Origin: Mycobacteriales bacterium
GTDB lineage: Bacteria; Actinomycetota; Actinomycetes; Mycobacteriales; Mycobacteriaceae
Assembly (NCBI GenBank): GCA_012842085.1
Contig: DUTM01000009.1
Location: 1-64,000 of the forward strand
Reading direction: 5' to 3'
DNA: 64,000 bases
Made by a program: the position numbers and the translations under genes. Positions 19,307-27,916 of the stretch are shown piece by piece (positions within the stretch are counted from its first letter, which is position 1; the number at the start of each line of letters is the position of its first letter). A model generated the notes under the pieces. It worked only from the letters and a program-made list of their open reading frames with translations, was not told the origin of the DNA and searched no databases.

Positions 19307-21439
19307 TTAGAACTTGATTCCGCTGGGGCCGTCATCGTGTTTGGGGCCGATACTCCGGCCGCCATCGTTGCCGCCACCGCCAATACGGAAGTTAATCTGC
19401 CCGCCGCCGCCGCGGCGGCCATTAAAGAGGCTGGCGATCTGACCCAAACCCCAGATAGCGGTGGAGATGCTGTGCAGTGCAGAGGGGCGAGTTTGTCGGT
19501 TGTTGTTGAGAACACTGCCCACCAGTATTCCACTGGCAAAGTCGCGCCGGGAACCGTAACCGCCGCCGTGCATCATGAGGTATTTGTTTTCGTCACGTTG
19601 TGCAGCACGCAGAGCCTGCTGCGCCATGTCTACAGCAGCTTGTGCTTCCTGCAAAGCCTGCAGTCGATCAGTGCCGGCCACGCGCTGTGCGGTGGCCAAG
19701 CGAGACTGTGTCTCAGAAAGCCGGGTGCGGGCCTCTGACTGTACAAAGTTCGCGCGGGTAGTGATCGCATCATAGGCAGCTTGAACCTGCGCTTGTGCTG
19801 CCATGAGCGCCTGGTTTAGGGTTTCCTGTTGGCGTTGCTTGGTGCTCAGTTCGCTGCGGGATGCCATCAACGCGGTTTCGAGACCAGTTTTCGCGCTCAC
19901 CAGCATTTGGTAGCTGCGTGCGGGGTCAGTAGCCGCATGGTCGTTGTAGTAGGCGAGTGAAGCGTGGGCACTCTGGAGAGACTTCGTGATGTTGGAAAGA
20001 TCAAGCTGATTCGAGTTCTGGTTGGATGCCAAATACTGCTCAACTTCTTTTACTTTCCCAGCAAGCTCATCCTTCACCCTATTTTGGTGAAGTTGGGCGA
20101 AAGTAATGGACTGGTCTGCGTGCTCGATGGCATCCAATAGATCTTCTGCCTGCCGCATGAAGTCCTCAGCCTGCACAATAGCCGGCACTACGTTTCCACG
20201 CTCCGTCATGCTGCCCTGCAAGATTGCACGACCATGGTCAATAAGCTGTTCGGCTTCGGATATGTTTTCATCTGCGGCCTCCACGTTGTGAGCAACATAT
20301 CCAATGGGCTCTTCGCCGAAACGCGCAATCAGTTCATCCAATTTTTCTTTAGCAGGCAGAATCCGGGCGCGCACTGCAACAGTACGCTGGGTGAGTGCAT
20401 CCAGGCGTGGCTCAGGGTCGCTCAAAATATTGCGCAGCTGAGAGAATTTTTCCCCATTTTTGTTGATGATGTGGGTTGCTTTATTGCAGTGATCCAGGAT
20501 GGCCGACAGCATTGAAAACTGCTGCTGGGCAGTCTCTGGGAAGGCATCGTCTAGCTCCTGCCGCAGCCCGAAGGCTTGGTGCAGGTGTGCCTGCACTTCC
20601 TGCAAAGCTTGCTGGAACTCAGCGAGGGAGTCCTGGCCGAACTCTGCTTTTGCTTCATCCAATGCCGTGCTGGCCTGCTTATAAGACCGGTCAGTCTGGA
20701 TTAGGGCATAGTGGCTCTGCTGGTTGAGAGCCTCCAACTGTTGTTGATTAACCGGGGCGGGGTTGTTTCTTTTGCCGTGGAATCCCACTGATGGCTCCTT
20801 TTCAGCCTTCTTTTTGCCGCGCTTCCGGCGGACAATGAAGAAAATGATAGCGGCTCCACCAACGCCGACGAAGAGGAGAGGCAGAAAAGATATTCCCGAC
20901 TTCCGTCCCCCGCTTTCTTGGCGTGCACTCGATGAATAGTTTTGGGGGGAACCGTTGTTCATCCATACCTGCTCAAAAACGGTGTAGAAGTCGTATCCGG
21001 CGCGTTCCCAGTCCACCGGGCGGGAGCTGAGTCCCGGCTTTAGTCCCCGAGTCAAAATATCGTTTTGTTGAGTTCCGGACAGATAGCCCAGCGAATCGAT
21101 GGTGGCATCACGGCTTTCCAGCGCAATAGCCAGCAGCACATCCTTGCCGGACTGAAGACCATTTTGGGTGGCAGTCGTGCGCGTCCAGTTGTACATGTCG
21201 CCGGTTGGGCTATCGATAATGACGACAAAAATATTGATGTTTAAAGCGCGGTTGAGGTCTCGGATCGAGTCGGTAAAAGGGCTTACTTGGTTAGCAGTAA
21301 CTTGAGCGTTTTCAATCGTGACTGTGTCGGCCAAACGGATAGGTGAAGTAGCCGCCCCGGCATCACCAAACGCGGGCACCCCAATAATTAGCGCTGCGCA
21401 CAGTCCTGCCAGCATACGACGGAAAAGCGAACTCATCAT
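19307..21439 (-). CDS. TPM-domain membrane protein with long coiled-coil tail
   Basis: The 710-residue product starts with a signal peptide (about residues 8-30) and a TPM domain (about 35-165, with NIFVVIIDSPTGD and GLQSGKDVLLAIAL). A transmembrane helix follows (183-203, FLPLLFVGVGGAAIIFFIV) with a basic stop-transfer. About 400 residues of alanine- and glutamine-rich predicted coiled coil come next, then a glycine-rich C-terminus (RRGGGGQINFRIGGGG). So the TPM domain is extracytoplasmic and the coiled coil cytoplasmic. Its position before dgt and dnaG matches the M. tuberculosis protein I recall as Rv2345. Function unknown. Confidence 0.82.
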   Translation of the reverse strand: MMSSLFRRMLAGLCAALIIGVPAFGDAGAATSPIRLADTVTIENAQVTANQVSPFTDSIRDLNRALNINIFVVIIDSPTGDMYNWTRTTATQNGLQSGKDVLLAIALESRDATIDSLGYLSGTQQNDILTRGLKPGLSSRPVDWERAGYDFYTVFEQVWMNNGSPQNYSSSARQESGGRKSGISFLPLLFVGVGGAAIIFFIVRRKRGKKKAEKEPSVGFHGKRNNPAPVNQQQLEALNQQSHYALIQTDRSYKQASTALDEAKAEFGQDSLAEFQQALQEVQAHLHQAFGLRQELDDAFPETAQQQFSMLSAILDHCNKATHIINKNGEKFSQLRNILSDPEPRLDALTQRTVAVRARILPAKEKLDELIARFGEEPIGYVAHNVEAADENISEAEQLIDHGRAILQGSMTERGNVVPAIVQAEDFMRQAEDLLDAIEHADQSITFAQLHQNRVKDELAGKVKEVEQYLASNQNSNQLDLSNITKSLQSAHASLAYYNDHAATDPARSYQMLVSAKTGLETALMASRSELSTKQRQQETLNQALMAAQAQVQAAYDAITTRANFVQSEARTRLSETQSRLATAQRVAGTDRLQALQEAQAAVDMAQQALRAAQRDENKYLMMHGGGYGSRRDFASGILVGSVLNNNRQTRPSALHSISTAIWGLGQIASLFNGRRGGGGQINFRIGGGGNDGGRSIGPKHDDGPSGIKF

Positions 21440-21545
21440 CCACCTGTTTCGGTAATAACAGAAATCTTCTTATTCAGGTTATAAGAAAACTTACTTTTTA
21501 GGGAGAAGTACTTCTGGTTTCGCCGCCAGTTACAATGGAGTCACT

Positions 21546-22859
21546 ATGAGCGTTTACACCAGTCATGATTGGGCGAGAAGGGGTCCGGAACGCCCCAAAA
21601 CTCTGCACACCGCAGATTCTGCGACCACAGATGTTCGCACTCCCTTTTCACATGACCGGGCACGCATTTTGCATTGTGGTGCTCTGCGCCGACTAGCAGA
21701 CAAAACTCAAGTCGTGGGCCCCCAACAAGGAGATGTGCCCCGCACTCGCCTCACCCACTCGCTCGAAGTAGCCCAAATCTCCGGTGGTATCGCAGCCGGA
21801 CTAGGGATAGATCCAGATCTAGCCGAACTGGCCGGACTTGCCCACGATATTGGCCACCCGCCCTACGGGCATAACGGGGAGCGGGCATTGGATGAACTGG
21901 CGGAAGATGCCGGCGGTTTTGAAGGCAACGCCCAAACATTGCGTATCCTCACTCGCCTAGAACCTAAAGTTTTGGGGGATGACGGAAGTTCCTATGGCCT
22001 CAACCTCACCCGGGCATCACTGGATGCAGTGAGTAAATATCCATGGATTCCAGCCCCCGACAAACCCAAATATGGCGCATATGCCGAAGACGCGGAGATC
22101 CTGCGATGGGTTCGCAAGGACGCTCCCACCGACAGGAAATGTTTGGAAGCCCAGGTTATGGATTGGGCTGACGACATTGCCTACTCCGTGCATGACGTCG
22201 AAGACGGTATTCTTGCCGGCCGCATCGACTTGCGGGTACTGGGTGACCCTGCTGAAACAACCGCGCTGGCAAAAGATGCCCAACACACTTTCGGTCTCTC
22301 CGCGGAACAGGTGGCGGCTGCGGCGACGCGCCTATGGGAACTTCCACTCGTCCAAATCGTGGCAGAAACCTGCATCGATACTCCCGGTAACTTGATGGGA
22401 TCCGGACACTATTTTGGTTCCGCAAAGAACCTTGTCGCCCTCAAAAGCTTCACCTCCAACCTGGTGGGACGCTTCGTGGATACCACCATTGCCCGCACCC
22501 GGGAACATTATGCGGGTCCGCTGGGCCGCTATGTCGGCAACCTAGTGGTTTCCGACAGCATCCAAGCTGAAGTGGGACTCCTCAAGACCATCGCGGTGCG
22601 CTACGTCATGCACAATGAAGACCATCTGCGGTCCCAGGAAAGACAACGCGATCGGATCTTCAGGGTCGCCAACTGGCTACTGGAATCCGGCGAAGGCGGA
22701 TTAGATCCCATCCTGTGGCCCGCCTGGAATGCGGCCACTGGAGCCGGAGACGATGCTGCTCGGATGCGGGTCATCGTCGACCAGATTGCCTCCTATACCG
22801 AGTCACGCCTGGAGCGTGTTGACAAAGCTGCCGCCGGTGTCCAAGCCGGTTGGAGCTAG
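21546..22859 (+). CDS. dgt: Deoxyguanosinetriphosphate triphosphohydrolase-like protein (HD domain)
   Basis: The 437-residue HD-superfamily enzyme hydrolyses dNTPs to deoxynucleosides and triphosphate. The early [13 protein letters not shown] and [15 protein letters not shown] motifs and the metal-binding pair His100-Asp101 in [13 protein letters not shown] are clear, as is the later [17 protein letters not shown]. It is directly followed by dnaG with no gap, as in mycobacteria, linking dNTP pool control with replication priming. It is divergent from the TPM gene. Confidence 0.93.
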   Translation: MSVYTSHDWARRGPERPKTLHTADSATTDVRTPFSHDRARILHCGALRRLADKTQVVGPQQGDVPRTRLTHSLEVAQISGGIAAGLGIDPDLAELAGLAHDIGHPPYGHNGERALDELAEDAGGFEGNAQTLRILTRLEPKVLGDDGSSYGLNLTRASLDAVSKYPWIPAPDKPKYGAYAEDAEILRWVRKDAPTDRKCLEAQVMDWADDIAYSVHDVEDGILAGRIDLRVLGDPAETTALAKDAQHTFGLSAEQVAAAATRLWELPLVQIVAETCIDTPGNLMGSGHYFGSAKNLVALKSFTSNLVGRFVDTTIARTREHYAGPLGRYVGNLVVSDSIQAEVGLLKTIAVRYVMHNEDHLRSQERQRDRIFRVANWLLESGEGGLDPILWPAWNAATGAGDDAARMRVIVDQIASYTESRLERVDKAAAGVQAGWS

Positions 22860-22877
22860 ATGGAGTATCCTCAAGCC

Positions 22878-24782
22878 ATGGCCAAGGGGAGAATACCGGA
22901 AAGCGACATTGAAGAGATTCGCAACCAAGTCCGGATCGAAGAGGTAGTTGCGGAATACGTATCCCTTAAACCCGCGGGAGTTGACTCCCTCAAAGGGCTC
23001 AGTCCTTTCACCGACGAAAAAACACCCTCTTTCCACGTACGCCCCAACCACGGCTACTACCACTGCTTCTCCACCGGAGAAGGTGGTGACGTCTACAGCT
23101 TCCTCATGAAGATGGAGCATTTGAGCTTCGTGGAGGCCGTGGAACAACTCGCCGAACGCATCGGATACCAAATCCGCTACGAGGGCGGCTCCGTCAGCAC
23201 CCGCAAGAATCGTGGCACCCGTCGTCGCCTCATCCAAGCGAATGCGGCAGCCCACAAGTTCTACCAAGAGCAACTCGAAACCAGGGAAGCACAGCGAGCT
23301 CGCGACATGCTGCTCAACCGCGGCTTCGAGGTGGAACTTATTAAAGAGTTCGGATGCGGATATGCGCCTTCTGGCTGGGATACGCTCACCCGTCACCTTC
23401 AAAAACAGGGTTTTAGTTTCGAAGAACTATCCGCCGCGGGCCTCAGCAAAATGGGATCCCGTGGAACCCCCATCGACCGCTTCCACCGGCGTCTTCTCTG
23501 GCCCATCAGTACCCCCAGTGGGGAAGTGATCGGCTTCGGTGCTCGAAAACTCTTTGACGACGACAAAATGGGCAAATACATGAACACGCCCGAAACCTCT
23601 CTCTACAAAAAGTCAAAAGTTCTCTTCGGGCTCGACAAAGCCAAGAAATATATCGCCGAGTCGCACCAAGTCGTCGTCGTTGAAGGCTACACCGACGTCA
23701 TGGCAATGTGGGCCGCCGGGGTGAAAACCGCCGTCGCCGCCTGCGGCACCGCCTTTGGTGATGAACACTTAGCCACCCTGCGGCGATTCATGCTGGATGA
23801 CAACTACTACCGCGGCGAAATTATCTACACCTTCGACGGGGATGAAGCCGGACAAAATGCGGCGCTGAAAGCCTTCCGAGGAGACCAACAATTCGCCGGC
23901 CAAAAATTCGTGAGCATCGCCCCCGACGGCATGGATCCCTGCGATCTGCGCCAAGAAAAAGGCGACGCTGCTGTTCGAGACCTGGTGGCGCGGCGAATCC
24001 CCATGTTCGAATTCGCCATCAAATCACTATTGAAGGAATTCGATCTGTCGATCCCGGAAGGGCGAGTCGCGGCACTCGATCGCCTTGTTCCAGTAGTAGC
24101 CGATATTCGGGATCGCTCCCTCCAAAGCGAATATGCCCGCCAACTCTCCGGCTGGGTGGGCTGGCACGACCCATCCGAGATTGTGGAGCGGGTGCGCCGG
24201 GCGGCCCAAGACCCACGCCGCCACGAACGCGCCCAGGATGTTCCCATGCGGCGCCGGATTCCGCGGGAGGAAGAACCCGCACCTACTCCGAAAGCGCCGC
24301 CCAAACCGCCGGAGGGCAGTCCCGAAGGCCGGCAGCGAGCAGCCCTGCGGTTGGCCATCCAGTATCCCGAGGTGGCTAATAGTGCATTTGATGCGCTCGG
24401 GGCTGATGCTTTCATGTCTCCGCTCTACCGCGGCATTCGCGATGCTATTGAAGCTGCAGGTGGGTGCGCTAATGCTGTGGACGACCACAACTGGGTGCCC
24501 AGTATTCAAGAACACGTTGATGACCTTGTTGCCCAAGCGGTAGTAAGTGAGATCGCGGTGGAGGATATTCCGGTGGACCAGGAAAACCTTTCCTCCTATG
24601 CGGAGAGTATTTTCGCCTCCCTAGAAGAAGGCTGGGTGGGCCGGCAGGTGGCGGAGCTGAAGTCCGCCCTGCAGCGAATGAACCCCTCTACTGACGAGAA
24701 CTACCAGGATCTTTTTAAAGACTTGGTGGCGTTGGAGGAGTACCGACGAACCCTCAAAGAAATGGCCGTCAAGAACTCCTAA
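22878..24782 (+). CDS. dnaG: DNA primase DnaG with degenerate zinc-binding module
   Basis: The 634-residue primase makes RNA primers at the replication fork. The catalytic Toprim domain has VVVEGYTDVMAMW and YTFDGDEAGQNAA. The N-terminal CHC2-type zinc module keeps its surrounding sequence (DSLKGLSPFTDEKTPSFHV and GYYHCFSTGEGGD), but three of the four expected ligands are changed: Ser42, Thr45 and Thr66 stand where Cys, His and Cys are usual, leaving only Cys63. The C-terminal helicase-binding domain follows a proline-rich linker. I chose ATG 22878 (MAKGRIPESDI) because homologues begin there; ATG 22860 is in frame upstream. Confidence 0.94.
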   Translation: MAKGRIPESDIEEIRNQVRIEEVVAEYVSLKPAGVDSLKGLSPFTDEKTPSFHVRPNHGYYHCFSTGEGGDVYSFLMKMEHLSFVEAVEQLAERIGYQIRYEGGSVSTRKNRGTRRRLIQANAAAHKFYQEQLETREAQRARDMLLNRGFEVELIKEFGCGYAPSGWDTLTRHLQKQGFSFEELSAAGLSKMGSRGTPIDRFHRRLLWPISTPSGEVIGFGARKLFDDDKMGKYMNTPETSLYKKSKVLFGLDKAKKYIAESHQVVVVEGYTDVMAMWAAGVKTAVAACGTAFGDEHLATLRRFMLDDNYYRGEIIYTFDGDEAGQNAALKAFRGDQQFAGQKFVSIAPDGMDPCDLRQEKGDAAVRDLVARRIPMFEFAIKSLLKEFDLSIPEGRVAALDRLVPVVADIRDRSLQSEYARQLSGWVGWHDPSEIVERVRRAAQDPRRHERAQDVPMRRRIPREEEPAPTPKAPPKPPEGSPEGRQRAALRLAIQYPEVANSAFDALGADAFMSPLYRGIRDAIEAAGGCANAVDDHNWVPSIQEHVDDLVAQAVVSEIAVEDIPVDQENLSSYAESIFASLEEGWVGRQVAELKSALQRMNPSTDENYQDLFKDLVALEEYRRTLKEMAVKNS

Positions 24783-24838
24783 AAGTTTCCCACCAGCGGA
24801 TTTGTCAGAAGGTAACGTTTCCAGGTAGGCTACTATCT

Positions 24839-24868
24839 CGTAGCACCTCGGAACATGAGGTGACTACG
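24839..24868. other. Stable hairpin just before tRNA-Asn
   Basis: CGTAGCACCTC pairs with GAGGTG-A-CTACG (11 pairs, one bulged A, 7-base loop), 8 bases before the tRNA. It could be a dnaG terminator without a T-run, or a leader structure of the tRNA precursor if the promoter-like pair TTGTCA (24802) and TAGGCT (24826) is used. Confidence 0.45.
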
Positions 24869-24876
24869 CCAATTAT

Positions 24877-24948
24877 TCCCCCATAGCTCAATGGCAGAGC
24901 ATTCGACTGTTAATCGAAGGGTTGTTGGTTCGAATCCAACTGGGGGAG
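24877..24948 (+). tRNA. tRNA-Asn (GTT)
   Basis: A 72-nt cloverleaf: acceptor TCCCCCA pairs with TGGGGGA, the D arm is GCTCAATGGCAGAGC, and the anticodon loop CTGTTAA has anticodon GTT. The T arm contains GGTTCGAATCC. The discriminator is G and CCA is not encoded. Confidence 0.96.
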
Positions 24949-24958
24949 CTTTTCATAT

Positions 24959-25324
24959 TTAAAGCATTTTGCGGCGAACCACATAGTTGCGGTGTGCCCC
25001 GCATGCATCATCAATATGCCAGGAACATCTGCCATCAATTCTTGCAGGCGGTTAGCGTCCGCAGTGTTCAGAACAAATGTGGGGCCAGCCGCATTGGTGA
25101 CGGCAGATTCACGAGTCACCGGATGGTGCGCCATCATCAAAGTCGGGGTGTGACGGTGGCGGGAAAGCTCCTGCGCGAGGCAGCCAAACTGAGCATCGGA
25201 GAGCTTCTGCCGTGGCTGAGGAGCCCAGCAGGAGTCCACTAGCAATTGCCGTGCCTCCGGCGAGGAAGCGGCGGCGACTCATAGGCGCAGGTGGGGTTTC
25301 CCTACTTTTCTTTTGATCAGCCAT
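24959..25324 (-). pseudogene. Remnant of a Tat-exported metallophosphoesterase
   Basis: From an ATG at 25324 (or 25282) the frame encodes a twin-arginine signal (MSRRRFLAGGTAIASG). It then loses homology, and the phosphoesterase C-terminal region continues in another frame (SDAQFGCLAQELSRHRHTP, MMAHHPVTRESAVTNAAG, ILMMHAGHT). A second shift follows GHT: in another frame RNYVVRRKML ends at a TAA at 24959-24961, 11 bp from tRNA-Asn, matching the usual GHTHRN end. The catalytic N-terminal half is missing. So this is an internally deleted gene with at least two frameshifts; the original enzyme would have been an exported calcineurin-like phosphodiesterase. Confidence 0.75.
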
Positions 25325-25380
25325 AAAGATAACGCTAAGCCACAAAAGTAAATATTTGTTCCACGGTAAGAAAAAATCGT

Positions 25381-25446
25381 GTGACAAAGTGTCAAATATG
25401 TGGAAGCTGAATAACAATGTGACGGGTGTTAAACACGGCATATAAT
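25381..25446 (+). promoter_or_regulatory. Promoter and doubled operator-like motif of the ABC-F gene
   Basis: A perfect -10 hexamer TATAAT is at 25441-25446, with TGTGAC at 25418-25423 as a possible -35 (17-bp spacing). Two related motifs precede it: GTGACAAAGTGTCAAATATG (25381-25400) and GTGACGGGTGTTAAACACG (25419-25437). The second overlaps the -35 and spacer. TGACA-AAG-TGTCA inside the first is a perfect inverted repeat. A third copy lies at 29186. The leader to the start codon is about 55 nt. Confidence 0.55.
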
Positions 25447-25505
25447 GAGGTTGAGTGTTGTTGCCCAGCTCAAAAACATAGGGCTAGAAGCATCCAGGAC
25501 GAGCC

Positions 25506-27236
25506 ATGACCGATAGCACAATTACCACAGACATTTCCGTGGATGCGGTAGATACCCAGCTTGTCGCTAACGATGTGACTTACGACTACGAGGGTAGCCC
25601 GGTGCTGCGGAACATTAACCTCACCTTGTCTGCCGGTGATGTGCTGGGGCTGGTGGGGGATAACGGCGCCGGAAAATCCACACTATTGTGGCTGCTTTCG
25701 GGGCTTGGAAAACCTCGTATGGGAAAAGTTACCCATCAAGGTACCCGTGCTCTCGGGTCGCAGGAGCTCTCTGCCCCTTTTGACGCTACGGGGCAGATGT
25801 TGGTTGCGGAAGCACTGGGCCCCTCACGGCGGCGCCTAGCCGCATTAGAGCAGGCTGCGGAGGTAATGGCAGCTGCAACTACCGAGGAAGCTATAGCCGA
25901 AGCTGACGAAGCATACTCGGAGGCTCTCAGTAAAGTCACCGCACATGACGACTGGAATGCGGAAAGAAACGCAGAAGTTGTCCTCGACCAGCTGGGACTC
26001 AACGTTGAGTCCCAAAACCAGCCCCTTCTGTCCAAGAAAGTAGTGGAGTTTTCCGGTGGCCAGCGAGCCCGACTGGGACTCGCCCTCACTTTCATTCGCA
26101 AACCCGAAATTCTGCTTCTGGATGAGCCCACCAACCACCTGGATGAACGGGGCCGGCAGTTGGTCATAAAAACAATTCAGGACCATGCCGGCATTGTGGT
26201 GTTGGCGACGCACGACCGTGACTTTTTGGATGCCACCTGCACCCACATTGGGGACATCATTATTGGGCGACCTGGCCTCGGGATATTTCGCGGAAATTAT
26301 TCGGATTATGATCGCCACCGTAAACACGAGCGGCAATTGTGGGAGCACCAGTGGCGCACGGAGGAGCATGAGCGAGAACGGTTAGCGGACACTATCGAAA
26401 CCGGTGCGCGCCAAGTGTCACCCGGCCGCAAGATGCAAGACCGCAATAAGATGGCATACGATCGCGCCGGGGGACGGGTGGAGCGACAAATTGCGCGCAG
26501 GGTGCGTCACGCACGGCAGCGACTTAACAAACTTGAAGAAGACGGAGTTCCAAAACCTCCAGCACTTCTTGGTTTCAACGCCCCCTTAACGAAACCACCG
26601 TCAGGTAAGCGAGTAGCAGCAGGTGATGAGGAAGATTTCCACATTAAGCTGCGCAACGTCACCATCCCGAAGCGACTTTTTGTGGGTTCGATAACTATCC
26701 GTCCTGGTCAAAAAGTAATAATTACCGGACCCAATGGTGCCGGGAAAACTACTCTCTTGCATGCAATTACGGGCCAAATTCCGGTGGAATCTGGAGAAGT
26801 GCGCATAGGCCAAGGTGCCCGTGTGGCCATGCTGGAGCAGGAACAGACTTGGGAAGACCCCACCAAGACTCCATTGGAGCTGTATAACCTTGTGTCCACG
26901 CCAGAGTCACTGGATTTTGAGGAACTTGGTCTCCTGAATGAGAGAGACTCGGCGCGTCCGGTAGGAAAACTATCAGGAGGACAGCAGCGTCGTGTTGCGT
27001 TGGCGCTAATAGTGGCTAATCCGCCGGAAGTGCTGCTGTTGGATGAGCCCACCAACCACTTGAGTGTGGATCTTATCGAAGAGGTGGAAGAAGCGATCGC
27101 CATGTCGGAAGGCACGGTCGTTATTGTGACCCACGATAGGCGCATGATTGAAAGTTTGGAATGCCGCCATTTGGTGGTGCAGGAAGGGGAAGTGGATGAG
27201 CTTCCCCCCGGCCAATTACCGGACTTTGAAAACTGA
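25506..27236 (+). CDS. ABC-F family ATPase (possible ribosome-protection protein)
   Basis: The 576-residue product has two ABC domains and no membrane segment. Domain 1 has Walker A GDNGAGKS (residues 51-58), signature FSGGQRARLGLAL and LLLDEPTNHLD. Domain 2 has GPNGAGKTT, LSGGQQRRVALAL and LLLDEPTNHLS. A basic, arginine-rich linker joins them (GRVERQIARRVRHARQRLNK). ABC-F proteins act on the ribosomal E site; this domain order and the charged linker fit both housekeeping factors and antibiotic-resistance types. The alanine/glutamate-rich insert in domain 1 (residues 105-150) is the subdomain position. It has its own regulated-looking promoter. Confidence 0.9.
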   Translation: MTDSTITTDISVDAVDTQLVANDVTYDYEGSPVLRNINLTLSAGDVLGLVGDNGAGKSTLLWLLSGLGKPRMGKVTHQGTRALGSQELSAPFDATGQMLVAEALGPSRRRLAALEQAAEVMAAATTEEAIAEADEAYSEALSKVTAHDDWNAERNAEVVLDQLGLNVESQNQPLLSKKVVEFSGGQRARLGLALTFIRKPEILLLDEPTNHLDERGRQLVIKTIQDHAGIVVLATHDRDFLDATCTHIGDIIIGRPGLGIFRGNYSDYDRHRKHERQLWEHQWRTEEHERERLADTIETGARQVSPGRKMQDRNKMAYDRAGGRVERQIARRVRHARQRLNKLEEDGVPKPPALLGFNAPLTKPPSGKRVAAGDEEDFHIKLRNVTIPKRLFVGSITIRPGQKVIITGPNGAGKTTLLHAITGQIPVESGEVRIGQGARVAMLEQEQTWEDPTKTPLELYNLVSTPESLDFEELGLLNERDSARPVGKLSGGQQRRVALALIVANPPEVLLLDEPTNHLSVDLIEEVEEAIAMSEGTVVIVTHDRRMIESLECRHLVVQEGEVDELPPGQLPDFEN

Positions 27237-27280
27237 ACTGTGCGACGCCTATCCTAACTTCTGAAAAGTTAGCTATCCTA

Positions 27281-27916
27281 ATGGGTATGACCAAAGATCA
27301 TGCGCAAGATTGGGATGCCCGCTACAGTGAGACTCCGGCTCCGTGGGGTGGGACTCCGGCCGCTGCTATTGTCGAAAGATTGTCTACTCTCGATCCTGGA
27401 ACAGCCGTTGATTTAGGCTGTGGAGACGGCCGTCATGCGCGTCTTTTGGCGCAAGAAGGTTGGGACGTAGCTGGTGTGGATCTCTCCCAGGAGGCCATTA
27501 CTCAAGCGCAAAACCATGATTCGCTTGGTTCGGACATTGTCTACACCGTTGGGGATGTGCGCAGCTGGGTGCCGCTGTACGACCAGAACGTTTCCAGTGA
27601 TGGTCGCTTCAAGAACGGTAAATTCGATCTGGTGCTAGCAGCCTATCTGCATCTTCCGATGGCATCTTTGCAGGATGTGCTGCGCCGGAGTCGAGCCTGG
27701 CTGGAACCGGGTGGCTCTCTGATTTACTTAGGGCATGCTTCCGAAAACCTCCGCCACGGTATTGGTGGACCGCAGGACTCTGCTGTACTGCCTACCGTTG
27801 CTGACCTGGCAGAGGCAGCCACCGGCATGAAGATTATTCGGCTAGAGCATATGGTGCGCCCCGCCGGCCACGCGGAAGCCGTCGATATTCTGCTGCACGC
27901 CCAAAAGTGGAGCTAG
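27281..27916 (+). CDS. Class I SAM-dependent methyltransferase
   Basis: The 211-residue cytoplasmic methyltransferase has motif I AVDLGCGDGRHARLLA, motif II VAGVDLSQEAI and the later FDLVLAAYLHLP. The N-terminus WDARYSETPAPWGGTP resembles TehB/UbiE-like enzymes that methylate small molecules; the substrate is not apparent. No ribosome binding site precedes the ATG and a TATCCT element ends 2 bases before it, so a leaderless transcript is possible. Its last four bases overlap the convergent CDF gene. Confidence 0.85.
   Translation: MGMTKDHAQDWDARYSETPAPWGGTPAAAIVERLSTLDPGTAVDLGCGDGRHARLLAQEGWDVAGVDLSQEAITQAQNHDSLGSDIVYTVGDVRSWVPLYDQNVSSDGRFKNGKFDLVLAAYLHLPMASLQDVLRRSRAWLEPGGSLIYLGHASENLRHGIGGPQDSAVLPTVADLAEAATGMKIIRLEHMVRPAGHAEAVDILLHAQKWS

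Noticed and set aside
24877-24960. Integration scar (att site) at the 3' end of tRNA-Asn truncating the phosphoesterase
   Set aside because: After reading the third frame the phosphoesterase remnant has its own stop at 24959, and I see no repeated copy of the tRNA end or any integrase.
25418-25437. GlxR/CRP site before the ABC-F gene
   Set aside because: TGTGA is present but the matching TCACA half is not at the required spacing.
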